From Pedobacter sp. L105 (GTDB lineage Bacteria; Bacteroidota; Bacteroidia; Sphingobacteriales; Sphingobacteriaceae): a stretch of DNA of 64,000 bases. The translations under genes and the position numbers were made by a program. The notes below the pieces were generated by a model. The model ran no database searches. It was not told the DNA's origin and saw nothing but the letters and a program-made list of their open reading frames with translations. Below are positions 1 to 9,583 of the stretch, one piece after another (positions within the stretch are counted from its first letter, which is position 1; each line of letters starts with the position of its first letter). The stretch lies in the NCBI RefSeq assembly GCF_009765875.1, contig NZ_LMUP01000001.1:211506-275505 (forward strand), written 5' to 3'.

Positions 1-1775
1 CTGCATTTAAGGATAAGCTGCTCAAGAAGGAAATTCTTACGTTGTCTGATAAAGGTAATAACGAGTTGTACGACTATGTAGCTTCCATGGGCTATGATGA
101 GAAATCGATAAGTAAAAATTTATCGATCAGCCGTTCTGACGGCAGCGATTATGTTACTGTAGCTTATGTCTCAGCAAATCCTGCATTGTCTGCTTATTTA
201 GTGAATACACTGACCACCGAATTCATTGAGAATTACACGGAGGACATCAACTTCAATCAGAACAACTCTCTTTCATTACTTGATTCTTTATTGAAGAAAA
301 AAGAAGCGGTAATGAATGCAAAAAATGCTGCACTTAAAAACTTCAAGCAGGCCAACGGGGTGCTGAATGTAGATAAACAGTCTGAAATTACATCTGGCCA
401 GATCTCTGCCAATGAAGACCGGAAAGCCCAGGCGTTAAGGGATATTCAGGCCAATCAGGGTGCCATCTCCGCTATTGAATCCAAGTTGCGTGGCAGGGAT
501 GCTTATACGGGTGGAAATACAATCTCAGATAATAGCAATATTATTACTGCTAAAAATCAGCTTAAAGTAGCAAATGACCGTTACATTGATGGTGGTTTTA
601 AGGCTGCCGACAAGAGGAAAGTAGACTCATTGTCAAACGTAGTGTCAGTGTTATCTTTAAGAAGTTCTGATAACAACATTGTTGATCCTACAGCATCAAA
701 GCAAAACCTTATTCAGCAGCGTTCAGCATTGACGATAGCTATGGATCAGGCTAAAAGTAGTATTGCTTCTCTTGATAGGGAGCACGCTCAGCTAAAATCT
801 AAGTATAATACAATGGTGCCATTTGATGCAGGTATACAAAACTTCGAAAGAGATGCTGATCTGGCCACTAAAGACTATATGGATGCCTTGAACCGTTATA
901 ATCAAACGCGGACAGAACAAAATATAGGGTTGAAACTGAATATAGCACAGGTAGGACTAATTGGTACCCCTGAGCCTTCTAAAAGGGTAATTTATATTGC
1001 ACTTTCATTCATAGCCAGCTTCTTTATCTGCTTTGTAGCTGTAGTGGTGCTTTTCTTTTTAGACCACACGATCAATAATTCCAAACAGCTGTTTAACGCC
1101 ACAAAATTACCCGTAATTGGTAATTTAAGTTATGTGAATAATTATAACAAATCTATACCTAGTATTTGGAATGATAGTGAAACGCCAAATTACATTACGT
1201 ACAGAAATCTATTGCGATCGCTCCGATTGGAAATTAACAATAAGATGGAAGAAAGCTCAAGTCAGATTTTAGGCATTACCAGTCTTGGAAATGGTGAAGG
1301 AAAATCTTTTGTGGCTTCGAGTCTGGCACATGCTTTTGCCATGACAGGAAAGAAAGTTTTATTGATTGGTGGCGAAACTGCCCGGGTTGAAAGTGCTACC
1401 ACCAAAGAATTAGCCGTAGTCAGTAACTTTGAAACCTTTCTGATTAAAAGAGAAATTCATACTGAAGATCTGGTTACGGTGCTGAACAAAAGTAATGAGA
1501 ACTCTTCGCTTCTTGAAATTCAAAGTTCAAGGAATCTTAAAATGGGATTTGAAGTACTTAGAAGGGAGTTCGAGTTAATCATTGTGGATATAAATAGTTT
1601 ACAGGAAATCAATGTTGCCAAGGAATGGTTTTTGTTTACCGAAAAAAACATAGCAGTTTTTGAAGTTGGTAAAGAGCTATCTGAAACTGATAAGGACCTG
1701 TTGGTTTACCTTAAAGAGCAACCTGGATTTATGGGGTGGGTATTAAACAAAATAAAGGTTACTAAGGGTAAGTAA
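1..1775 (+). CDS. Wzc/GumC-like polysaccharide chain-length protein with degenerate BY-kinase domain (5' partial)
   Basis: The reading frame is open to the left edge of the window (codons start at base 3), so the N-terminal part is missing. What remains is a long periplasmic coiled-coil stretch typical of Wzz/GumC proteins, a transmembrane helix near visible residues 315-340 just after a PSKR motif, and a C-terminal cytoplasmic P-loop domain. Walker A is seen as GNGEGKSF. The Walker A' segment reads VLLIGGE where active tyrosine autokinases have VLLIDxD, Walker B is only ELIIVDINS, and there is no tyrosine cluster at the C-terminus. By family knowledge such proteins control polymer length and export in Wzy-dependent systems. 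The following polymerase-like gene fits this role. The kinase activity is probably lost (inference). Confidence 0.85.
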   Translation, partial: AFKDKLLKKEILTLSDKGNNELYDYVASMGYDEKSISKNLSISRSDGSDYVTVAYVSANPALSAYLVNTLTTEFIENYTEDINFNQNNSLSLLDSLLKKKEAVMNAKNAALKNFKQANGVLNVDKQSEITSGQISANEDRKAQALRDIQANQGAISAIESKLRGRDAYTGGNTISDNSNIITAKNQLKVANDRYIDGGFKAADKRKVDSLSNVVSVLSLRSSDNNIVDPTASKQNLIQQRSALTIAMDQAKSSIASLDREHAQLKSKYNTMVPFDAGIQNFERDADLATKDYMDALNRYNQTRTEQNIGLKLNIAQVGLIGTPEPSKRVIYIALSFIASFFICFVAVVVLFFLDHTINNSKQLFNATKLPVIGNLSYVNNYNKSIPSIWNDSETPNYITYRNLLRSLRLEINNKMEESSSQILGITSLGNGEGKSFVASSLAHAFAMTGKKVLLIGGETARVESATTKELAVVSNFETFLIKREIHTEDLVTVLNKSNENSSLLEIQSSRNLKMGFEVLRREFELIIVDINSLQEINVAKEWFLFTEKNIAVFEVGKELSETDKDLLVYLKEQPGFMGWVLNKIKVTKGK

Positions 1776-1821
1776 TTTTTATTCTGTTCTCTGCTACTAA
1801 ATTATTTTATATAAACTGCGA

Positions 1822-3279
1822 ATGGATAAAGCGACATCGTTTTATAAAAAAAACAAGCTTAGCATAGTCATATTATCGCTAGTCATATTAATCTGTTTAT
1901 GCACAGGTTTGTTTATCGTTAATGTCGGTATTTTAATACCTGTTGCGGTCATTGGCATTTCATGTTTGATTGCTCTTCAGATTTCATATATAGAAAATCC
2001 AAAACTCATTATCTGGACAATGGTATTCTATTGTTTTACTTTTGGGATTCTGGGGAGGGAAATTGGTAATTTTCCATTTGGTATTTTGCAGGAGGGGATT
2101 ATGCTGCTTGGCTGGCTAACCCTGATTTTTGCTGCTAACAAATATGATTGGGATTTAATCAATAATGATATCTGTATCCTGATGTTGATTTGGTTTATCA
2201 TCAGCATTCTGGAAATTGGAAATCCTGCGGGAGCTAGTATACAAGGGTGGTTACAGGAAATACGTGCCGCAGCGATGTACCCGTGTCTTGTTGTTCCCAT
2301 GGCATTCCTGTTAATGAAAAATAGCAAGGATCTGAATACTTTTTTATACCTGATACTCGGATTATCGCTGCTTGCATCCTTAAATGGTTTAAAGCAGTTG
2401 TATATAGGTCCTTCGCCAGGAGAGCAACGTTTTCTGGATGAAGGCGGAGCGATTACCCATATTTTGTGGGGAAGACTAAGGGTATTTTCATTTTACAGTG
2501 ATGCAGGACAGTTTGGTGCTTCACAGGCCCATATTGGTTTAATGGCATTGATACTATGTCTGGGACCATTCAAATTTTGGAAAAAGCTGGTATTGTTTAT
2601 CATTTCGATGATAATGATTTATGGAATGCTGATCTCTGGAACAAGGGGCGCATTGTTTGCTCTGGTAGTGGGTGTATTTACAGCTATTTTACTAAGTAAA
2701 AAATTTAAGGTTATTATTATCGGAGGAATTATTGCCCTATCACTTTTATTTGTATTGAAATACACAAATATTGGGAGCGGTAATTATCAGATTCTTAGAC
2801 TCCGGTCTGCTTTGGACCCGAAAGAGGCATCTTTCAATGTGAGATTAAATAGTCAGCGGATTTTAAGAGAATATCTGAGCAGTATGCCATTTGGTGGGGG
2901 CTTGGGTGTAATTGGCGTTTGGGGCGAGGCTTACAATAAAGATAAGTTTCTCTCCACGATTCAGCCCGATAGTTATTGGGTAAAGGTTTGGGCCATGTAT
3001 GGAATAGTTGGTTTCACTATTTGGTTCGGAATCATGATGTACATACTCGGGCGATGTTGTGGTATAGTCTGGAATATTAAGGATGACAAACTGAAAGTAA
3101 AAGCAATGGCCTTAACGGCCGGTTATGCGGGGATTTTATTTTGTAGTTATGGAAACGAGGTAATTAATACGGCCCCATCTTCATTTGTTGTTTATTTTTC
3201 ATGGGTTTTTGTATTGATGTGCCCAATGCTGGAAAAACAGCTGGAGGAACAAAAAAATAAAGATTTAAACTTATCTTAA
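1822..3279 (+). CDS. O-antigen ligase/Wzy-like polysaccharide polymerase, multi-pass membrane protein
   Basis: This 485-residue protein is almost entirely hydrophobic, with about ten or more predicted transmembrane helices. A larger external loop near residues 190-235 (containing GPSPGEQRF) and a second soluble stretch near 320-390 carry Arg residues (RGALFAL, RLRSALDP, RLNSQR), as in the Wzy_C/O-antigen ligase family. These proteins join or polymerise undecaprenyl-linked oligosaccharides on the periplasmic side. It follows the chain-length protein by 46 bp and is followed after one base by a tiny ORF, so it is an internal operon gene. Polymerase and ligase cannot be told apart from sequence alone; the Wzc neighbour favours polymerase. 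Confidence 0.8.
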   Translation: MDKATSFYKKNKLSIVILSLVILICLCTGLFIVNVGILIPVAVIGISCLIALQISYIENPKLIIWTMVFYCFTFGILGREIGNFPFGILQEGIMLLGWLTLIFAANKYDWDLINNDICILMLIWFIISILEIGNPAGASIQGWLQEIRAAAMYPCLVVPMAFLLMKNSKDLNTFLYLILGLSLLASLNGLKQLYIGPSPGEQRFLDEGGAITHILWGRLRVFSFYSDAGQFGASQAHIGLMALILCLGPFKFWKKLVLFIISMIMIYGMLISGTRGALFALVVGVFTAILLSKKFKVIIIGGIIALSLLFVLKYTNIGSGNYQILRLRSALDPKEASFNVRLNSQRILREYLSSMPFGGGLGVIGVWGEAYNKDKFLSTIQPDSYWVKVWAMYGIVGFTIWFGIMMYILGRCCGIVWNIKDDKLKVKAMALTAGYAGILFCSYGNEVINTAPSSFVVYFSWVFVLMCPMLEKQLEEQKNKDLNLS

Positions 3280-3280
3280 C

Positions 3281-3361
3281 ATGCCATTTGAAATATTTGT
3301 TCTTCCTGCTCTGATATGTTTTTTAATAGGATTCTTTAAAGGATTTAAAATAAAGAAATAA
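3281..3361 (+). CDS. 26-residue single-helix membrane peptide, hypothetical
   Basis: An ATG follows the stop codon of the polymerase-like gene by one base, and the frame closes 15 bp before the acetyltransferase ORF. It encodes 26 residues: a hydrophobic core (FVLPALICFLIGFF) followed by a basic tail (KGFKIKK), as in a one-helix inner-membrane peptide with its C-terminus inside. The tight fit between two genes suggests translational coupling. No function is recognised. It could be a chance ORF, since the region is AT-rich; conservation in related loci would decide. Confidence 0.5.
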   Translation: MPFEIFVLPALICFLIGFFKGFKIKK

Positions 3362-3376
3362 CGCTAATTATCTACT

Positions 3377-3991
3377 ATGTCTTTTATTTCTACCATCAAA
3401 TCTAACCCTAAATTAAAGCAACTGGCGCACTGGATGTTAATTCCGACCAATGAACACCGGCCCAGGCTGTGGGTAAGGTGGTTTGTTAACCCTTTTATTC
3501 ATCAAAGGGGCAGGCACTCTATTATACGAAGCCGCACCAGAATGGATGTTTTTCCCTATAATAAGTTTAATCTGGGCCTGCGATCTGTTATAGAAGATTT
3601 TGCTACCATTAACAATGGTGTAGGCGATGTATTGATAGGGGATTTAACAATTGTTGGTTTAGGTAACGTGATCATTGGACCAGTGCAGATAGGAAACCAG
3701 GTTATGCTGGCGCAAAATATTGTTATATCGGGATTAAATCATGGTTATGAAGATGTTACGCTATCTCCGCGTGAACAAAAGGAGGTTTGTAAACAAATCA
3801 TTATTGCCGATGATGTATGGATAGGATCAAATTGTGTGATCACAGCAGGAGTGACTTTAGGAAAGCACTGTATTATTGGTGCCGGAAGTGTTGTCACTAA
3901 GGATATCCCGGAATTTTCAGTAGCTGTAGGGAATCCTGCAAAAGTGATTAAAAAGTATAATTCCTTAACGCTTTCCTGGGAAAGAGTTTAG
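3377..3991 (+). CDS. Left-handed beta-helix (hexapeptide) O-acetyltransferase
   Basis: The 204-residue protein shows hexapeptide-repeat turns ([20 protein letters not shown] and, later, [16 protein letters not shown]) that build a left-handed beta-helix. The loop with NHGYED holds the likely catalytic histidine, and the C-terminal [14 protein letters not shown] is typical of the WcaF/MaoC-like sugar acetyltransferases. The expected role is acetyl-CoA-dependent O-acetylation of a sugar in the polymer repeat, in the cytoplasm. It lies between the polymerase-like gene and glycosyltransferases, all co-directional. The acceptor sugar cannot be told. Confidence 0.85.
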   Translation: MSFISTIKSNPKLKQLAHWMLIPTNEHRPRLWVRWFVNPFIHQRGRHSIIRSRTRMDVFPYNKFNLGLRSVIEDFATINNGVGDVLIGDLTIVGLGNVIIGPVQIGNQVMLAQNIVISGLNHGYEDVTLSPREQKEVCKQIIIADDVWIGSNCVITAGVTLGKHCIIGAGSVVTKDIPEFSVAVGNPAKVIKKYNSLTLSWERV

Positions 3992-4029
3992 TCAATTAAT
4001 AACTAATATTAAAGATTTAAATAGAATTC

Positions 4030-4806
4030 ATGACAGCTCTTAACGCGCATTTTGAAAAGGTAACGTTATTAATTACCCATTACAACAGAAGTAAGTCTTT
4101 AGAAAGGTTATTGGAAGCCTTCTCCGGATTAGGTTGCTCGTTTGAGGAGATAGTAGTATCTGATGACGGGAGTAAGCCGGAGCATCTGGACTATATCAAA
4201 GAACTTAAATTAAAATATGATTTTACTTTGGTTACGGTTCCTAAAAACAAAGGATTGGGGAACAATATTAATAAAGGGCAGGATGCGGTAAAAACGGAGT
4301 ACACCTTTTATGTCCAGGAAGATTTTGTTCCTTTAAAAGACTTTTTAGTGAATTTCCAGAATGGGGTAAAAATCATAGAAGAAGACAAAGAAGTTGATAC
4401 TATTAGGTATTATTCTTATATTAATTATCCGGATCTGGTACCTTTCAGAGATGGGTTTTCATTGATGGTGTTTGATCCTTGGTCTTTAAACATAGATAAA
4501 ATTACGATGTACAGTGATCATCCACACTTAAGAAGGAGTAATTTCCTGACTAAGTTTGGCCGTTATCCGGAGATGAAAAATCCTGAGAAAACTGAATATG
4601 ATATGATGGTTTCTTTTATTAAACGTAAAGGGAAAGCTTATTTTTTTGATAATTATAAATTATTGATGGAGCCCATCAACTCATCTACTGAGCCAAGTAC
4701 AATGGAAAGGAATTTCTGGAGAAACAATGATGGTGTTTTTCTTAAATCAGCAAGGTTTGTTTACAGACAAATGAAATTCCATTATTTTTATTTTTTTAGA
4801 TCATAG
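4030..4806 (+). CDS. Family 2 glycosyltransferase
   Basis: A 258-residue GT-A type enzyme. The N-terminal part reads TLLITHYNRSKSLERLLEAF, followed by EEIVVSDDGS (nucleotide-sugar binding DDGS) and FYVQEDFVPL, where the usual DxD is replaced by QED. It has no transmembrane segment, so it likely acts at the inner face of the membrane on the lipid-linked repeat. It sits 38 bp after the acetyltransferase and 52 bp before the next glycosyltransferase. Donor and acceptor are unknown. Confidence 0.8.
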   Translation: MTALNAHFEKVTLLITHYNRSKSLERLLEAFSGLGCSFEEIVVSDDGSKPEHLDYIKELKLKYDFTLVTVPKNKGLGNNINKGQDAVKTEYTFYVQEDFVPLKDFLVNFQNGVKIIEEDKEVDTIRYYSYINYPDLVPFRDGFSLMVFDPWSLNIDKITMYSDHPHLRRSNFLTKFGRYPEMKNPEKTEYDMMVSFIKRKGKAYFFDNYKLLMEPINSSTEPSTMERNFWRNNDGVFLKSARFVYRQMKFHYFYFFRS

Positions 4807-4858
4807 TAGTATAAAATTGAATAGTGGGCAATTGAATAATACGCTGGCAAATAAAGAT

Positions 4859-6067
4859 ATGATAAACATGGAGTCCCAAGTAAACAGAGACATTATTATC
4901 ATTGGGCAGCAGCCCTGGGATACGGAAATAGGAAGTAATTGTAAAAATATAGCCCTGGAATTTAGTAAAACCCATCGTGTTATTTATGTTAACTCACCTC
5001 TTGACAGGATTACCCTTTACCGGAAAAAAAATGATCCGGGAACACAAAAGCGTCTGAATGTAATACAAAAGAAAGAAACGGGATTGGTAAAGATCCAGGA
5101 TAACCTCTGGAATTATTATCCTGATTGTATGGTTGAGTCTATCAATTGGATTGGGAATACTTTTCTGTTTGACCTGGCCAATCAATACAATAACGCCAAA
5201 TTTGCTAAATCTGTGAAGAAAGCTATTGACATCCTGGGTTTTAGTCAATTTATACTTTTTAACGATAATGAGATGTTTAAGGGATTTTACCTTAAAAAAT
5301 ATCTTAAACCCAGTTTGAGTATATATTATTCAAGAGACTATATGGTTGCGGTAGATTACTGGAAAAAACATGGTGAAACACTGGAACCTAAACTAATTGC
5401 AGATAGTGATATCTGTGTAGCCAATTCTAATTTTCTAGCCGCTTACTGCAGGAAGTTTAATCCCAATTCATTTTATGTAGGACAGGGCTGTGACCTGGAT
5501 ATCTTTGTTGAAGATAAGAGTAAGGCTGTTCCTGCAGACCTGGCTTTGGTAAAAAGACCTCTTATTGGTTATGTTGGCGCATTACAAAGTATCCGGCTCG
5601 ATAAAGATATTATTGCGCATATCGCTATTTCCAGACCAGACTGGTCGGTAGTATTGGTTGGGCCTGAAGATGATTTATTTAAGGCCAGTGATCTGCACCA
5701 GTTTAAAAATGTAATATTTACAGGGATTAAGGCCATTAGTGACCTGCCGGATTATATCAATGCTTTTGATGTATGTATTAACCCGCAATTGGTCAATGAA
5801 GTAACAATAGGAAATTATCCGCGTAAGATTGATGAATATCTGGCTATTGGTAAACCCGTGGTGGCTACTGCAACTACGGCGATGGAAACATTTAGTGATT
5901 TCGTTTATCTCGCCCAGACCAAAGAAGATTACGTATTATTAATTGAAAAGGCCCTGAATGAAAATTCATTAAAGCAGCAGGGGCAGCGCAGGGAGTTTGC
6001 CCTTGAACATACATGGGAAAATAGCGTAGCTGAGATATATAAAGCTATTGAGCTGGTTGAACATTAA
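4859..6067 (+). CDS. Glycosyltransferase, GT-B fold (GT4-like, TuaH-like)
   Basis: The frame is open from a TTG at 4817, but the ATG at 4859 (MINMESQ) is a better start, with a second ATG at 4868; the product is about 402 residues. The N-terminal domain begins DIIIIGQQPWDTEIGSN, and the C-terminal domain contains LIGYVGALQSIRLDKD, VLVGPED and NYPRKIDEYLAIGKPVVATAT, the usual donor-binding region of GT-B enzymes. It resembles the TuaH-type proteins of exopolysaccharide clusters. The end overlaps the longest possible form of the next gene, so the two are probably coupled. Confidence 0.8.
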   Translation: MINMESQVNRDIIIIGQQPWDTEIGSNCKNIALEFSKTHRVIYVNSPLDRITLYRKKNDPGTQKRLNVIQKKETGLVKIQDNLWNYYPDCMVESINWIGNTFLFDLANQYNNAKFAKSVKKAIDILGFSQFILFNDNEMFKGFYLKKYLKPSLSIYYSRDYMVAVDYWKKHGETLEPKLIADSDICVANSNFLAAYCRKFNPNSFYVGQGCDLDIFVEDKSKAVPADLALVKRPLIGYVGALQSIRLDKDIIAHIAISRPDWSVVLVGPEDDLFKASDLHQFKNVIFTGIKAISDLPDYINAFDVCINPQLVNEVTIGNYPRKIDEYLAIGKPVVATATTAMETFSDFVYLAQTKEDYVLLIEKALNENSLKQQGQRREFALEHTWENSVAEIYKAIELVEH

Positions 6068-6086
6068 TTTTTTTCAGATTTATACT

Positions 6087-7280
6087 ATGGAAGTGTCGCG
6101 TGTGTTATGGATTGTGTTTCAGGTACTGGTAGGGTTTAATCTTGTTCTCCCATTGATACTGTACCTGTTTAAGTTTTTTATCGGTACTAAAATATCTGGT
6201 GCCTTAGTTACCGCTGATTATGATTATGCGGTGATTGTTACCGCTTATGAACAAACTACATTGCTGCCATCAGTAGTAGATTCAATCCTGAAGTTAAACT
6301 ACAGTAATTACATGGTTTATGTGGTAGCTGATAAATGTGATATTTCCTCACTTCATTTTAAGGATGAACGGGTAGTTTTACTAAGACCAGAAGATACTTT
6401 GGCCAGCAATACCAAATCCCATTTTTATGCGATCAATCATTTTAAGCGGGCGCATGATTTCCTTACCATTATTGATAGTGATAATTTAGTTGATCCGGAG
6501 TATCTGAATGAATTGAATCAATTTTTTGCCAATCAGTTTATTGCTGTACAGGGTGTAAGAAGTGCTAAGAACTTAAATACGAGTTATGCTTGTCTGGATG
6601 AGGCTGGTGATATGTATTATCGTTTTATAGACAGGAAGTTATTATTTGATGTAGGGTCATCTGCATCACTGGCAGGTTCAGGCATGGCCTTTAGTACTGC
6701 TTTTTATAAAGAGTGCCTGGAATTTCTTGATATTGAAGGAGCCGGGTTTGATAAGGTACTACAGATGGAAATTCTGAACCGTGGAAAGCGTATTGCTTTT
6801 GCTGAGAAAGCGATTGTATATGACGAAAAGACCTCCAAATCTGATCAATTGGTTAACCAGCGTGCCCGCTGGATCAACACATGGTTTAAATACGCTGGTA
6901 AAGGATTGAAGCTGGTGGGTACAGGACTATTTTCTTTTAACAGAAACCAGTTCTTGTGCGGCCTGGTATTTTCAAGGCCTCCCTTGTTTATTGTTGTAGG
7001 TTTATCAGGTCTATGTATGCTGCTCGACCTGTTTCTTTTTCCACAGCAATTACTGTATTGGTTATTTGCAGTTCTTGCATTTTTCTTTGTGTTTTTTGCC
7101 GCATTAAACTATTTTAAAGCACCAAAAATTATTTACAGTTCATTGGTAAGAACCCCAATGTTTATTTTCTTCCAGATCATCTCTCTGTTTAAAGCTAAAA
7201 AAGCCAATAAGATTTCTACGGCTACACAGCATTATTTCGAGAGCAGTATCGATGATGTAGATCACCAGACCGATAAGTAA
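6087..7280 (+). CDS. Membrane-bound family 2 glycosyltransferase (cellulose-synthase-like)
   Basis: The start at ATG 6087 (MEVSRVLW) is preferred to the upstream in-frame ATG at 6048, which lies inside the previous gene. The protein has an N-terminal helix (VLWIVFQVLVGFNLVLPLIL), a GT-A domain with IDSDN as the DxD motif, QRARW as the QxxRW acceptor motif, and three C-terminal membrane helices around residues 300-380. This is the layout of processive or polyprenyl-linked family 2 enzymes. It probably adds a sugar to the membrane-linked repeat or forms its own polymer. It is in the same plus-strand run as its neighbours. Confidence 0.8.
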   Translation: MEVSRVLWIVFQVLVGFNLVLPLILYLFKFFIGTKISGALVTADYDYAVIVTAYEQTTLLPSVVDSILKLNYSNYMVYVVADKCDISSLHFKDERVVLLRPEDTLASNTKSHFYAINHFKRAHDFLTIIDSDNLVDPEYLNELNQFFANQFIAVQGVRSAKNLNTSYACLDEAGDMYYRFIDRKLLFDVGSSASLAGSGMAFSTAFYKECLEFLDIEGAGFDKVLQMEILNRGKRIAFAEKAIVYDEKTSKSDQLVNQRARWINTWFKYAGKGLKLVGTGLFSFNRNQFLCGLVFSRPPLFIVVGLSGLCMLLDLFLFPQQLLYWLFAVLAFFFVFFAALNYFKAPKIIYSSLVRTPMFIFFQIISLFKAKKANKISTATQHYFESSIDDVDHQTDK

Positions 7281-7315
7281 TTATATTTTGTACCTTAATA
7301 CTCAGATTTGTTAGC

Positions 7316-8446
7316 ATGGCCCCGATAAAAAAAATAAAGATTTTACAAACGATCAGACAAGGTAAAGTAGGCGGAGGAGAAACCCATGTGCTGGATCTGG
7401 TAAAGGAATTGGATAAAGATCAGTTTGAGTCTGTTATTTTATCTTTTACTGAAGGGCCAATGGTAGAGAAATTAAAAGCAGATGGTTTTAAAACTTATGT
7501 TGTTCCAACAGAAAAGCCTTTTAATTATAAAGTTTGGGATGCTGTAAAGCAGATACTGAAAGATGAAAAGATCGATCTGGTACATGCGCATGGTACGAGG
7601 GCTAATTCAAATACTTATAATCCGGCAAAAAAATTAAATATCCCATCCATCTATACTGTACATGGCTGGTCATTTCATCCTGATCAGCATCCCCTTGTAA
7701 AGCTGGTTCGTACATTGAGCGAAAGGTTTCTGGTAAAAGTTGCCCGTAAAACAATTTGTGTTTCGGAAAGTAACCTGAGAGAAGGGGCAAGTAAATTTCC
7801 TATGCCCCGTGCAGAGGTAATTGTAAACGGCATTAATCAGGTGAAGTTTAATCCTGACCAGCAGTACAAAGACATTAGAGCAGAGTTTGGGGTAGCTAAG
7901 GATCAAATACTGGTAGGTTATATTGCAAGGATCACTGCACAAAAGGAGCCGCTAACTTATTTGCAGGCTATTGCAAAGATACCTGCAGAGTTAAATCTAA
8001 AGTTTCTTATTGTAGGAGATGGAGACTTGAAAGCTGAAATGCTGCAGCTGGCAAAAACTTTAAATCTGGAATCCCGGATTATTTTTGAAAATTTTAGGGA
8101 CGATATTCCCGCTATACTTCATGGGATAGATATTTTCTGCCTTCCATCATTGTGGGAGGGATTACCTATCGCTTTATTGGAAGCTATGGCTATGCGTAAA
8201 GCAATTATTGCTACTGCAATTGATGGCACCAAAGATTTGGTAACCGATAAGGTAAACGGGCTGCTTATTTCTACATCTAACCCTGATCAGTTGGCTGAGG
8301 CAATTATTTCACTTGCTAAAGATGAAAAACTGCGGGCCGATATGGGGAAAGCAGCGGGGGAATTAATCAAATCAAATTTCAATATTGAAACGATGACAAG
8401 AAAAGTGGAAGCTGTTTACAGGAATGTATTAGCTTCCAAAGCGTAA
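7316..8446 (+). CDS. Family 4 glycosyltransferase
   Basis: A 376-residue GT-B enzyme. The N-terminal domain opens with ILQTIRQGKVGGGETHVLDL, the gly-rich acceptor loop common to GT4. The C-terminal domain shows VGYIARITAQKEPLTYL, LIVGDGDLKAEM and LPSLWEGLPIALLEAMA (E-x7-E motif), all diagnostic. It is cytosolic and probably uses a UDP- or GDP-sugar. It is the last gene of the plus-strand run and converges on the minus-strand GT2 with 8 bp between stop codons; no terminator hairpin is visible there. Confidence 0.88.
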   Translation: MAPIKKIKILQTIRQGKVGGGETHVLDLVKELDKDQFESVILSFTEGPMVEKLKADGFKTYVVPTEKPFNYKVWDAVKQILKDEKIDLVHAHGTRANSNTYNPAKKLNIPSIYTVHGWSFHPDQHPLVKLVRTLSERFLVKVARKTICVSESNLREGASKFPMPRAEVIVNGINQVKFNPDQQYKDIRAEFGVAKDQILVGYIARITAQKEPLTYLQAIAKIPAELNLKFLIVGDGDLKAEMLQLAKTLNLESRIIFENFRDDIPAILHGIDIFCLPSLWEGLPIALLEAMAMRKAIIATAIDGTKDLVTDKVNGLLISTSNPDQLAEAIISLAKDEKLRADMGKAAGELIKSNFNIETMTRKVEAVYRNVLASKA

Positions 8447-8454
8447 TCTTTGAC

Positions 8455-9276
8455 TTATTTCTTTAAGTGATCGAAACTGATATTTTTTTTCAGTCTGTCA
8501 TAGGTTGCTTTAAAAAGCCCTCCGTCAATCTGAATTCTCCTGTCTGTTGTCCATACAATACTTCTGGTAAGGGTTACCCAATGGAATTTGCCATATCCTT
8601 TTTCTCTTAATTTAATAGCCAGCCATCCGTCTTCGTTGGTTCCAGGAGGGTGATTAAAGCCATCTACACTTAAACATTGTTCCCTGCGGCATGCGGAATT
8701 GAAACCATATACATTCAACGCTTCTTCTTTATATAATTTGCAGATTGTTCTGTTGACGTCTGAAATATATTCATAAAAAAAATAAACTAACCTTGGCGTT
8801 TTAGCAATAGACACAAAAGAGAATTTACCATAGGTAAGACAGATCGACTGATCTTCAATTAAGGGGGTTACCATGTCGTCTATCCAGCTGGGCGGATAAA
8901 TAGTATCTGCATCTGCATTGATAACGATTTCTCCTTTAGCTATGGCTAATCCTCCATTTCTGGCGTTGGTAATTCCCTGTTTTTTTTCTGTAATACAGGT
9001 TACACCACAGTCAATAGCCAGTTTTTCGGTATCATCAACAGAATTGTTATTTACTACGATAACCTCCAATGTATGTTTTGTCAGCGTTTGCGAGAGTGAA
9101 TATAATGTTTTCAGAATATTTTCCTCTTCATTATAAGCGGGTATAATAATGGATATTAACGGTTTGTTACTCTTCAGTTTTTCGAAACTTTTTGCAATAC
9201 CAGGAATTTCTCCAGCCAGAGCTGCTCTTCCTTTGTTATACTTTAATATGTTTTTTGGTATGGCTATTGGTCTCAT
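8455..9276 (-). CDS. Family 2 glycosyltransferase
   Basis: A 273-residue GT-A enzyme on the minus strand. Motifs are ISIIIPAYNEEENILKTL, VNNNSVDDT, the gly-rich QGITNARNGGLAIAKGE and NADADT (DxD). Hydrophobicity is low, so it is cytosolic or peripheral. It stands alone between two plus-strand runs and must have its own promoter in the 307-bp upstream gap. The substrate is unknown. Confidence 0.82.
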   Translation of the reverse strand: MRPIAIPKNILKYNKGRAALAGEIPGIAKSFEKLKSNKPLISIIIPAYNEEENILKTLYSLSQTLTKHTLEVIVVNNNSVDDTEKLAIDCGVTCITEKKQGITNARNGGLAIAKGEIVINADADTIYPPSWIDDMVTPLIEDQSICLTYGKFSFVSIAKTPRLVYFFYEYISDVNRTICKLYKEEALNVYGFNSACRREQCLSVDGFNHPPGTNEDGWLAIKLREKGYGKFHWVTLTRSIVWTTDRRIQIDGGLFKATYDRLKKNISFDHLKK

Positions 9277-9583
9277 CGCTGTATTCGCTTTTGAAAATGT
9301 TAATATTTCATTAAATATAATAAAAGCTATAAGATTGGCGAATTATTTTGATGAATGATCAAAGATATACCTTCAATTGAAGTCAATTTTTTTTGAGGAG
9401 ATTAATGCAATCTGTTAAAATGTCGAATATAGGGATATTTAAAGTAGTTATAATTAATATATAGAAATATTTAATTAATTTAAATTCATTATTTGAACAG
9501 TTTTAAAATATGTTTGCATTTAGTATTTGAAAATTATGTTTTTGATTATATTTACATAAATAGACGTTTAGAAGGATTATCAG
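9277..9583. other. 307-bp divergent intergenic region
   Basis: Very AT-rich spacer between the minus-strand GT2 and the plus-strand oxidoreductase pair. One plus-strand TATGTTTG at 9509-9516 fits the Bacteroidota -7 box TAnnTTTG and would leave a leader of about 60 bases before ATG 9584. A -33 TTTG at the usual distance is not seen. No further ORF or hairpin is supported. Confidence 0.35.
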
